From assembly GCA_902493895.1 (NCBI GenBank), contig CABUQW010000028.1:1-27709 (forward strand): a stretch of 27,709 nucleotides of DNA, read 5' to 3'. The notes beneath the pieces were generated by a model that was not told the DNA's origin, searched no databases, and saw only the letters and a list, made by a program, of their open reading frames with translations. Positions within the stretch are counted from its first letter, which is position 1. Each line of letters begins with the position of its first letter. This DNA is from an uncultured Collinsella sp. (lineage in GTDB: Bacteria > Actinomycetota > Coriobacteriia > Coriobacteriales > Coriobacteriaceae). The translations under genes and the position numbers were made by a program. This document shows positions 15,680 to 22,491 of the stretch, piece by piece.

Positions 15680-15958
15680 GGGCACTGCGGGGCGCGGCAA
15701 CGGCGCGCGATTTCCGCGTCGCAGCGCTACCCTGATGCTGAATGCCGGGACGATGACCCACTGACCTGCTGACGCCTCTTCGGCCGTCCTCAAATCCGAC
15801 CTGTCTCGCCCCGGCATCCGCGTCCCGGAGTCCTGCCATGACCTAATAGGAGCATGAGCGCGGACAATCGGACAAGCCAATTGGATTGTAGCGCTCCCGT
15901 CAGTGCAATGTCTGGGAGACCCGGGCGCGGAGCAGGCGGCAGACCGAGGGGAGCGAAA
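15680..15958 (+). ncRNA. candidate IS110 bridge RNA region
   Basis: IS110-group elements encode a structured guide (bridge) RNA between the left end and the transposase. This leader has suitable folds. GCCGGG and CCCCGGC enclose about 60 nt including a GACG/CGTC hairpin near 15770-15790. ACAATC/GATTGT and CTCCC/GGGAG stems with 14-15 nt loops lie at about 15860-15935. The exact RNA, its loops and its target match were not resolved. Confidence 0.3.
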
Positions 15959-17197
15959 ATGGAAGGCGAAACGGTCATCGCGGGCGTCGACACGCACAAG
16001 GACGTGCATGTCCTGTGCCTGCTCGACGGCCTCGGGAGGAAGATCTGGAGCGGGAGCTTCGGGGCCGACCCCGAGGGCTACGACAGGCTGGCGGAGGCGA
16101 TAGGCGACCCGGGGAGCTGCATGGTCGTCGGCGTCGAGGGCACGGCATCGTACGGGGCCGGGCTGACGAGGAGGCTCGTGGAGCTCGGGTACAACGTCGT
16201 CGAGGTGCTCAGGCCCAAGAGGGACAAGGTGAGGCCCGGCGAGGGGAAGAGCGACCCGCTGGACGCCGAGCGCGCGGCGCGCAAGGCGGCGTCCGGGAGG
16301 GGCTGCTCCGTGCCGAAGTCGCAGGACGGCTGGGTCGAGGCGGTGCGCCAGCTCTACGTCGCGCGCAGGCTGGCCGTCGCGACGTCCACGTCCTGCGTGG
16401 CCTGCGCGAAGTCGATGCTCACGACGGCCCCGAGCGCCCTGAGGGAGCGGTTCAGGGGCCGCGAGCGGCCGAAGGACCTCATGCCGCTGCTCGCGCGCGG
16501 GAGGAAGGCGGGCGACGCGCTCGAGGAGAGCGTGCTGGCCTCGCTGCGGTCCGTCGCGGCGGTCTGGAAGGAGGCCCGCAGCCAGGTCGAGTCCCTCGAC
16601 GAGCGCATCCGCGCGCTGCTGGAGGCGAACGCGCCCGCGCTGCTCGGCGTCGAGGGCTGCGGCACCACGACCGCCGCCGCCCTGGTCGTGGCCGCCGGCG
16701 ACAACCCCGGCAGGCTGAAGGGCGAGGCGGCGTTCTCGATGATGTGCGGCGCCTCCCCGATCCCCGCGTCGAGCGGGAAGACAGACCGGCACAGGCTCAA
16801 CCGCGGCGGCAACCGGCAGGCGAACTGGGCGCTCTACGAGATCGCGATCAAGCGCATGGCGTACGACGAGAGGACGAGGAGGTACGTGGCGAGGCGGACC
16901 TCCGAGGGGAAGTCCCGGCGGGAGGCGGTCCGCTGCCTGAAGCGCTACATAGCGCGGGAGGTGTACCACGTGCTCATGGACCCGAACCCCGACGGCGCCG
17001 CGCCGGAAGGCCCCGAGCTCGCGAAGATGCGCAAGGCGATGCGGGTGACTCAGAAGAAAGCCGCCGCGGAGCTCGGCCTGTCCGCAGCCACACTCGGGCA
17101 CTTGGAACGGGGGAAACGGCGGTCGACGAAACTGGAGAGGAGGTATTACGAGCTCCTGTGCGAATTGGAGAGAACGCTCCCGCAAACTGCCTCTTGA
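15959..17197 (+). CDS. IS110-family transposase with C-terminal XRE-like helix-turn-helix
   Basis: 412 residues from ATG 15959 behind GGGGAGCG; the frame is open back to 15854 but that part is likely leader RNA. The DEDD (RuvC-like) domain shows AGVDTHKD (D11), VGVEGTASYG and KSDPLDAERAARKA. The C-terminal Transposase_20 domain shows LLGVEGCGTTTAAALV and GASPIPASSGKTDRHRLNRG, where S271/S272 include the expected nucleophilic serine. After VYHVLMDPNPDG about 60 extra residues (353-412) read as a Cro/C1-type helix-turn-helix: MRKAMRVTQKKAAAELGLSA then TLGHLERGKRR. Such a tail is unusual for the family as I know it. Codon use is foreign to the region, and no frameshift is seen, so the element may be active. 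Confidence 0.93.
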   Translation: MEGETVIAGVDTHKDVHVLCLLDGLGRKIWSGSFGADPEGYDRLAEAIGDPGSCMVVGVEGTASYGAGLTRRLVELGYNVVEVLRPKRDKVRPGEGKSDPLDAERAARKAASGRGCSVPKSQDGWVEAVRQLYVARRLAVATSTSCVACAKSMLTTAPSALRERFRGRERPKDLMPLLARGRKAGDALEESVLASLRSVAAVWKEARSQVESLDERIRALLEANAPALLGVEGCGTTTAAALVVAAGDNPGRLKGEAAFSMMCGASPIPASSGKTDRHRLNRGGNRQANWALYEIAIKRMAYDERTRRYVARRTSEGKSRREAVRCLKRYIAREVYHVLMDPNPDGAAPEGPELAKMRKAMRVTQKKAAAELGLSAATLGHLERGKRRSTKLERRYYELLCELERTLPQTAS

Positions 17198-17220
17198 CAA
17201 CTTATAGGAGCGTCGGTTTT

Positions 17221-17345
17221 AATATCGTACTTTTCGGCATGGTTCGGGATATGCGTCCAAACGTAGGAGATGAGCCCAATTCGTGGCGGACGGTATCCCG
17301 CCACCCCTCCGCGAGACAAAAATGATCCATTTTCCTCCGTCCCCA
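17221..17345 (+). repeat. non-coding repeat R2, right of the IS110 element
   Basis: Reads rightward with GGCATGGTTCGGG, CAAACGTAGGAGATGAGC, ATTCGTGGCG and a GTGGCGG/CCGCCAC hairpin, parallel to R1 read leftward. R1 and R2 therefore diverge from the element. It continues into a GATCCATTTTCCTCCGTCCC segment. Confidence 0.6.
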
Positions 17346-17364
17346 AGGGACAATTTTCAAAACT

Positions 17365-17441
17365 ACGCCGGATTACGCGGCCAGAATGCTGCAAGCCAAC
17401 CATACCCTGCATTTTCAAGAAACAATAAGCCATCTACCTGC
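17365..17441 (-). repeat. non-coding repeat R3, partial and inverted relative to R2
   Basis: Read leftward from 17441 it starts GCAGGTAG, then TTGTTTCTTGAAAA and GGGTATGGTT, matching the first 45 bases of R1 in order and spacing. No gene lies in 17198-17634. The remainder up to the argS terminator shows nothing recognisable. Confidence 0.55.
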
Positions 17442-17555
17442 TGGTTTACTTTTGCTATTGGCACCATGGTCGCCAGTTAGCGATTCAGTCCCGTAAACCG
17501 GTATAGTTGCGATTTGGTAGCATTTCCCAGCAAACCAAATAGTCTCACCAAACGC

Positions 17556-17588
17556 AAAAAGCCCGACCTCCGCATGGAGATCGGGCTT
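17556..17588 (-). terminator. terminator of argS
   Basis: Leftward stem GCCCGATCTCC-ATGC-GGAGGTCGGGC (one G-U) followed by TTTTT, about 50 bases after the argS stop. Confidence 0.92.
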
Positions 17589-17634
17589 ATAGGGCTCAGC
17601 AAAGCCGAACCTACACGGTCAAATGATCCGTAGC

Positions 17635-19488
17635 TTACATCTGCTCGGGAGCGGAAACGCCAACGAGGGTGAGCACCAGGGCGAGCGTCACGCGGACGGC
17701 ATCGCAAGCGGCCAGACGGGCGCGCGAAAGCTCGGGGTCGACGGGACGGCCCTCGCTCGGCAGCACCTGACAGGCAGCGTAGAAGCTGTGGAAGTCGCCG
17801 GCGAGTTCCTCGGCAAAGTGCGTCAGACGGAACGGGGCGCGGTCGCGAGCGCAGCTGGCGATGAGGTCGGTGAGCTCGTTGAGCTTACGCGAAAGGGCGA
17901 GCTCGGTCGGGTCGGTCAGCAGCGAGTAATCGACGTTCTCACCGATGGCCTTGGCGGCAACGGCCTTCATGCCCATCTCGTCAGCCTGCTCGGGCGTAAC
18001 GTCAGCGGCACGGCGCAGGATGGAGCATACGCGGGCGTGAGCATACTGCACGTAATAGACCGGGTTGGAGTTGTCGCGCTTCTTAACGGCCTCAATATCG
18101 AAGTCGACCATCTGGTTGGAGCTCTTGGAGATGAGCGTGTAGCGAGCGGCATCGGAGCCGACCTCGTCGACGAGCTCCTGCAGGGTCACCATGGTGCCCT
18201 TACGCTTGGACATACGGACGGGCTTGCCGTTGCGCAGCAGGTTGACGAGCTGGCCCAGCAGAACCTCAAACTTGCCGGGGTAACCCAGAGCGTCGCAGAC
18301 GCAGCGGACGCGCTCGATGTAGCCGTGGTGGTCGGCACCCCAGATGTCGATGACGTGGTCGACGCGCTGGAACTTATCCCAGTGATAGGCAACGTCGGAG
18401 GCGAAGTAGGTGTACTCGCCGTCGGACTTGATCAGGACGCGGTCCTTGTCATCGCCCAGGTCGGTGGAGCGGAACCACAGGGCGCCGTCCTTGGTGTAGA
18501 GGTAGCCCATCTTGTCGAGCTTCTCAAAAGCGCGGTCGACGGCGGAGGTGCCGGCGGTCTCGCCCTCGGTGTCCTTCACGTACAGCGAACGCTCGGAGTA
18601 CCAACGATCGAAGTCGCAGTTGACGGCATGGCAGAGGTCGCGCATGTTGTCGACCATCTTTACGTAGCCGCGCTCGCGGAAGCTCTTCATGCGCTCCTGA
18701 GGATCGGCGTCGACCCACTTATCGCCGTCGGTGCGCCAGAACTCAGCAGCCTCGTCGATGATGTAGTCGCCGCCGTAGGAGTCCTTGCCCAGGGTCTCGG
18801 CAAAGTTGTCCTGATACGGATGGGTCTCGGGATGCTCGTCGTTCTCGTCGGCGACAAAGGCGTCGCGGTCGGCGATCAAGATCTTGTGAGCCTCGTCGAT
18901 ATCCACGCCCTGCTTGGCGATGATGTCGGCAAGCTGCATATAGCGCGTGCTGATGGAGTTGCCGAAGGTGTTCATCTGAGAGCCGTGGTCGTTGATGTAG
19001 AACTCACGCTGGATGTCGTAACCGGCGTGGTCCATGACGCGGCAGAGCGAGTCGCCCAGAGCGGCCCAGCGGCCGTGGCCGATGTGCATGGGGCCGACGG
19101 GGTTGGCAGAGACGAACTCGACCTGGGTCTTCAAGCCGCCACCGACGTTGGACTTAGCGAAGTCCATGCCCTTCTCGCGGGCCTCGCCAAAGATGGCATT
19201 CTTGACGGCGACGGAGAGGTAGAAGTTGATGAAGCCAGGGCCTGCGATCTCGACCTTCTCGATCGCGGGGTCCTCGGGCATATGGGCAACGACGGCCTCG
19301 GCGATCTTGCGCGGGGCACAGTGAGCCAGCTTGGCGGACTTCAGGGCCATGGTGGAGGTCCACTCGCCATGAGAAGTGTCAGCCGGTCGCTCGATGGCGC
19401 AATCGTCAAGTTCAAATGCGGAAAGGTCGCCGGCCTCCTGGGCCGCAGCAAGCGCAGCGCGTACCAGCTCTTCAATCTTCTCGGGCAT
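17635..19488 (-). CDS. argS: arginyl-tRNA synthetase
   Basis: 617 residues. It charges tRNA-Arg in the cytoplasm. Domains in order: the N-terminal Arg-tRNA-synt domain (about 1-110, including GEWTSTMALKSAKL), the class I catalytic core with NPVGPMHIGHGR (HIGH at 135-138), the KMSKS-equivalent VRMSKRKGTM (MSK at 426-428), and the anticodon-binding DALR domain (about 500-617: VSAPEQM end, YAACQVLPSEG). The start is ATG 19488 because GGAGG precedes it by five bases; the longer frame to 19557 has no site. It is monocistronic, divergent from the CarD-like gene and closed by a terminator. Confidence 0.97.
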   Translation of the reverse strand: MPEKIEELVRAALAAAQEAGDLSAFELDDCAIERPADTSHGEWTSTMALKSAKLAHCAPRKIAEAVVAHMPEDPAIEKVEIAGPGFINFYLSVAVKNAIFGEAREKGMDFAKSNVGGGLKTQVEFVSANPVGPMHIGHGRWAALGDSLCRVMDHAGYDIQREFYINDHGSQMNTFGNSISTRYMQLADIIAKQGVDIDEAHKILIADRDAFVADENDEHPETHPYQDNFAETLGKDSYGGDYIIDEAAEFWRTDGDKWVDADPQERMKSFRERGYVKMVDNMRDLCHAVNCDFDRWYSERSLYVKDTEGETAGTSAVDRAFEKLDKMGYLYTKDGALWFRSTDLGDDKDRVLIKSDGEYTYFASDVAYHWDKFQRVDHVIDIWGADHHGYIERVRCVCDALGYPGKFEVLLGQLVNLLRNGKPVRMSKRKGTMVTLQELVDEVGSDAARYTLISKSSNQMVDFDIEAVKKRDNSNPVYYVQYAHARVCSILRRAADVTPEQADEMGMKAVAAKAIGENVDYSLLTDPTELALSRKLNELTDLIASCARDRAPFRLTHFAEELAGDFHSFYAACQVLPSEGRPVDPELSRARLAACDAVRVTLALVLTLVGVSAPEQM

Positions 19489-19604
19489 AGGTCCTCCTTG
19501 TGTTAAAGCCCCCGAGCTCTTGGTCACTCGTAGGGCAAAAGCCAGAGTTTGTAGCACTCTATCACAAGCGGTAGCTACTGTCGCAGGGTAAAGCTAATAG
19601 ATAT

Positions 19605-19762
19605 TGCATATGCACAAAATTGACTACAGCTTGTATGGAGTCACTCAAAGATGCCAGTCTGCCTGCAAATTATGCACGCGTTGAAAATGCATAAAGGTGT
19701 GAATGAGCTGCGTCTTTTATCGAATACTCTTACCTATCGGAGTTGTGTGCTTTTCCTGCATA
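19605..19762. promoter_or_regulatory. cluster of TGCATA motifs between argS and the CarD-like gene
   Basis: The 342-bp divergent intergenic region contains TGCATATGCA (19605-19614), TATGCA (19671-19676), TGCATA (19688-19693) and TGCATA (19757-19762). Two of them extend to TGCATAAAG. The recurrence suggests binding sites for a regulator, but TGCATA is short and the region is AT-rich, so chance is possible. Confidence 0.35.
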
Positions 19763-19787
19763 AAGTGATGGTTTGCGCACGTCAGCG

Positions 19788-19816
19788 TGGTATTCTAGAC
19801 ATACGTAAATTCGTAT
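19788..19816 (+). promoter_or_regulatory. extended -10 promoter and dyad before the CarD-like gene
   Basis: TGG-TATTCT (19788-19796) is an extended -10 element without a clear -35. Just after it, ATACG-taaatt-CGTAT (19801-19816) is a small dyad that would cover the transcription start. GGAGG follows before ATG 19831. Confidence 0.4.
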
Positions 19817-19830
19817 AAGTTGGAGGTAGC

Positions 19831-20316
19831 ATGTTCTCAATCGGTCAACACGTCATTCATCCGGGCCAGGGAGTCTGCACCGTCGTCGGTTTTAGGGACG
19901 ATACGCCGCAGCCCATGCTGCTGCTCGAGACCAAGCAGGGACATGCGCAGACGATCCTCATGTACCCCGTGGCGCAGGCCGACCGTTTGCACGCCGCCAT
20001 CTCGCAGCAAGATGCCGAGCACCTGCTGAGCCACTATGACGAGCTGGAGTGCGACACCTTTACCGAGCGCAACAGCTCGCTTGAGGAGACGCACTTTAAG
20101 CAGCAGCTCAAGCTGGGCGCGCCCGAGACGGTCCGCGTGGCAAAGACCATGATGTACCGCATTCGCCAGGCCGAGGAAGCTGATAAAAAGCCCAGCTCCT
20201 ACTACATGCGCGTACTCAAGGAAGCCAAGCGCCGCTCCATCGAGGAGTTCGCTGTGGCCTTGGGCGTCACCGAGGAGGCCGCCGAAGCCCGCCTAGCCCA
20301 AGCCGCCCTCAACTAA
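19831..20316 (+). CDS. CarD/CdnL-type RNA polymerase-binding regulator
   Basis: 161 residues. The N-terminus MFSIGQHVIHPGQGVCTVVG is the CarD_CdnL_TRCF Tudor-like domain (about 1-65), which binds the RNA polymerase beta subunit. The rest is helical (SSYYMRVLKEAKRRSIEEFA, VTEEAAEARLAQA), as in the C-terminal DNA-binding domain of CarD/CdnL proteins that stabilise open promoter complexes. Sequence between the two halves is less typical, so it may be a CarD paralogue rather than the main CarD. The start has GGAGG at good spacing. It sits alone, with a hairpin terminator of the repeated 20329/21040 type directly behind it. Confidence 0.82.
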   Translation: MFSIGQHVIHPGQGVCTVVGFRDDTPQPMLLLETKQGHAQTILMYPVAQADRLHAAISQQDAEHLLSHYDELECDTFTERNSSLEETHFKQQLKLGAPETVRVAKTMMYRIRQAEEADKKPSSYYMRVLKEAKRRSIEEFAVALGVTEEAAEARLAQAALN

Positions 20317-20328
20317 CCCAACCGCGCC

Positions 20329-20369
20329 AAAACCACCACAAAGGGGACAGGCACCTTTGTGGTGGTTTT
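20329..20369 (+). terminator. repeat-type hairpin terminator after the CarD-like gene
   Basis: AAAACCACCACAAAGG (20329-20344) pairs perfectly with 20354-20369 around the loop GGACAGGCA and ends in TTTT. The core is shared with 21040-21080, so this is both a terminator and a dispersed repeat. Confidence 0.88.
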
Positions 20370-20423
20370 CTTGTTCTAGTAGTATTCATTCTTATCGATA
20401 CCCACGAGCACAAGGAGTCTCCT

Positions 20424-21023
20424 ATGGCAGAGCCGCTTACCGCCGGAATCACCCGCGACCGCGCGTTCGAACTGCTCAACGAGCACAACAAGGACCCGTT
20501 CCATATCACCCATGGCGAGACGGTCGAGGGCACTATGCGCTACTTTGCGCGCGAGTTCGACCCCGAGAACGAGGAGTTTTGGAGCATCGTCGGTCTGCTG
20601 CACGACCTGGATTGGGAGGAGCATGAGGACGACCCCATGAACCACACCATCTATGCTGCCGAGATTCTTAAGGGCGAAGGTGCGTCTCCAGAGCTCATTC
20701 GCGCCATCCAGACGCACACGTCCGACTTCAACACCTCGCTGCCCAAGCCCGAGCTGCAGATGGAAAAGATCCTGTTTGCCTGCGATGAGCTCACCGGCCT
20801 GATCGGCGCTGCAGTCATCATGCGCCCGAGCAAGAGCGTTATGGACTTTACGACCAAGTCGCTCAAGAAGAAGTTCAAGGACAAGCGCTTTGCCGCCGGC
20901 TGCTCGCGCGACGTGATTTCGCAGGGCGCCGAGATGTTGGGCTGGGAGCTCCCCGAGCTCTTTGACCGCACCATCGCGGCCATGCAGTCCTTCGCCCCCG
21001 ACCGCGATACCTTCCAGGCCTAA
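20424..21023 (+). CDS. HD-domain protein (putative metal-dependent phosphohydrolase)
   Basis: 199 residues from ATG 20424, preceded by AAGGAG. The HD pattern is visible: H30 in FHITHGETVEG, the doublet H60-D61 in IVGLLHDLDWEEHEDD, and IQTHTSDFNTS (H98). The C-terminal part (DELTGLIGAAVIMRPSKSV, then SLKKKFKDKRFAAGCSRDVI) is characteristic of small stand-alone HD hydrolases of about 190 residues. These cleave phosphate esters, often nucleotides, but the substrate of this subgroup is unknown. It is monocistronic between two copies of the same hairpin terminator. Confidence 0.85.
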   Translation: MAEPLTAGITRDRAFELLNEHNKDPFHITHGETVEGTMRYFAREFDPENEEFWSIVGLLHDLDWEEHEDDPMNHTIYAAEILKGEGASPELIRAIQTHTSDFNTSLPKPELQMEKILFACDELTGLIGAAVIMRPSKSVMDFTTKSLKKKFKDKRFAAGCSRDVISQGAEMLGWELPELFDRTIAAMQSFAPDRDTFQA

Positions 21024-21039
21024 CCGCCCACGCCACCTT

Positions 21040-21080
21040 AAACCGCCACAAAGGGGACAGGCACCTTTGTGGCGGTTTTT
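21040..21080 (+). terminator. repeat-type hairpin terminator between the HD gene and proA
   Basis: AAACCGCCACAAAGG (21040-21054) pairs with 21064-21078 around GGACAGGCA, then a T-run. It differs from the 20329 copy at one stem position and, compensating, at its partner. It lies between convergent genes, 12 bases before the proA stop, and may act in both directions. Confidence 0.88.
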
Positions 21081-21092
21081 CTTGCGCGGTCG

Positions 21093-22379
21093 TTAGGGGC
21101 GGACCTGACCGGTGCCTCGGAGCTTGTATTTGTAAGTGGTGAGGGCCTCGGCGGCGAAGGGGCCGCGGGCATGGAGCTTTTGGGTCGAGATACCGATCTC
21201 GGCGCCCAGGCCAAACTCGCCGCCGTCGGTGAAACGCGTGCTGGCGTTGGCGTACACGGCCGAGGCATCGACCGCATCCAGGAAGCGCTCGCAAGCATCC
21301 GTGTCCTCGGCAACGATGGCCTCGGAGTGCATCGTGCCGTAGCGGTTGATGTGTGCGATGGCCTCGTCCTCGTTTGCCACGACCTTCACGCTCATCTCGA
21401 GCGCTAGGTACTCGCGACCCCAGTCCTCCTCAGTCGCGGCGACGTAGTCATCGCCTTCCACAAAGCTGGCGTCGGCGCACGCGGCGCACGTGGCTTCGTC
21501 GCCGTGAATGAGCACGCCGTGGTCGTGCAGCACGGCAACGACCGCAGGCAAAAACGCATCAGCCACAGCACGGTCGACCAGCAGCGACTCGGCGGCATTG
21601 CACACGCCTACACGCTGGGTCTTGGCATTAACGATAATGTTGAGCGCCTTATCAAAGTCGGCGGATTCATGCACGTAGATGTGGCAGTTGCCCGTGCCCG
21701 TCTCGATCACCGGCACAAGCGACTCGCGCACGCAGCGCTGGATCAGGCCTGCACCGCCGCGCGGAATGAGTACGTCGACAACGCCGCGGAGCTTCATGAG
21801 CTCGCCAGTGGCCTCGCGGTCGGTGGACTCGATCATCGACACGGCCTCGCGCGGGAAACCCTTGGTCTCGAGCGCATCGGCCAGCAGCTCGGCGATCATG
21901 GCACACGAGTGATAAGCCAGCGAGCCGCCGCGCAGAATGCAGGCGTTGCCGGTGCGGATGCAGATGCCCGCGGCGTCGGCCGTCACGTTGGGGCGCGCCT
22001 CGTAGACCATAGCGACCAGGCCCAGCGGCACGCTCACACGGGTCAGGTCCACGCCGCTTGCAAGCACGCGGTGGTCGAGCACGCGGCCGACGGGATCGGG
22101 CAGCTCGGCGAGCTTTTCCAGGCCGGCGGCCATGCCCTCGACGCGCTCGGGCGTCAGCAGCAGGCGATCGAGGAGCCCCGCTGAGGTGCCCGCATCGCGC
22201 GCAGCGGACATATCGAGCTCGTTGGCGGCGACGATGGAGTCGACACCGTTGCGCAGTGCTGCGGCCATGGCGCGCACGGCCTCCTGGCGCCGCTCATCGC
22301 TCGCCGTGGCAAGCGAGGCCGACGCTGCCTTGGCGGCAATGGCAAGATCGTGGACATACGTGGCTATATCGACCGACAT
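21093..22379 (-). CDS. proA: gamma-glutamyl phosphate reductase
   Basis: 428 residues. It reduces gamma-glutamyl phosphate with NADPH to glutamate semialdehyde, the second step of proline synthesis, in the cytoplasm. Diagnostic stretches are VPLGLVAMVYEARPNVTADA, CIRTGNACILRGGSLA, VDVLIPRGGAGLI, PVIETGTGNCHIYV, the catalytic C260 in QRVGVCNAAESLLVD, and the C-terminal FTDGGEFGLGAEIGISTQKLHARGP. Its length equals the family norm. The ATG at 22379 has AGGAG and AAAGGG upstream. Its partner proB lies on the same strand but 1.7 kb away, separated by an oppositely oriented hydrolase gene, so the two are not one operon here. Confidence 0.97.
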   Translation of the reverse strand: MSVDIATYVHDLAIAAKAASASLATASDERRQEAVRAMAAALRNGVDSIVAANELDMSAARDAGTSAGLLDRLLLTPERVEGMAAGLEKLAELPDPVGRVLDHRVLASGVDLTRVSVPLGLVAMVYEARPNVTADAAGICIRTGNACILRGGSLAYHSCAMIAELLADALETKGFPREAVSMIESTDREATGELMKLRGVVDVLIPRGGAGLIQRCVRESLVPVIETGTGNCHIYVHESADFDKALNIIVNAKTQRVGVCNAAESLLVDRAVADAFLPAVVAVLHDHGVLIHGDEATCAACADASFVEGDDYVAATEEDWGREYLALEMSVKVVANEDEAIAHINRYGTMHSEAIVAEDTDACERFLDAVDASAVYANASTRFTDGGEFGLGAEIGISTQKLHARGPFAAEALTTYKYKLRGTGQVRP

Positions 22380-22491
22380 GGGCGGCCCTTTCTCCTAGAA
22401 GTTTGCAACCATGGTAGCCGATTTGCGCATGGCCTCGCCCGCGGCGGTAGAATTGGTCAACCCGAAACACCGCAACGAACGGAAGACTCAC

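Larger units (their letters stand above)
15660..17203 (+). mobile_element. IS110-family insertion sequence (ends approximate)
   Basis: The transposase gene and a ~300-bp GC-rich leader form a block that differs from its neighbours in base and codon use (heavy AGG, CGG and GGG). The left edge is set where GC jumps, just after repeat R1; the right edge is set at the start of repeat-like sequence after the stop. IS110 elements lack obvious inverted repeats, so the ends cannot be fixed by eye. ATAGGAGC occurs at 15846-15853 and 17204-17211 and is an alternative pair of boundary marks. Confidence 0.7.

Noticed and set aside
15647..17200. Long minus-strand frame opposite the IS110 transposase
   Set aside because: It is a mirror of the GC-rich coding strand: Arg/Ala/Pro-rich, no family motifs, no ribosome site.
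15846..17211. ATAGGAGC direct repeats as exact ends of the IS110 element
   Set aside because: They would leave only about 105 nt of leader, short for a bridge RNA. The right copy may belong to the flanking repeat, and eight bases in a 1.4-kb span is weak evidence. Kept only as an alternative.
19489..19600. T-box leader controlling argS
   Set aside because: No T-box sequence, specifier hairpin or antiterminator could be found in the ~70-base leader.
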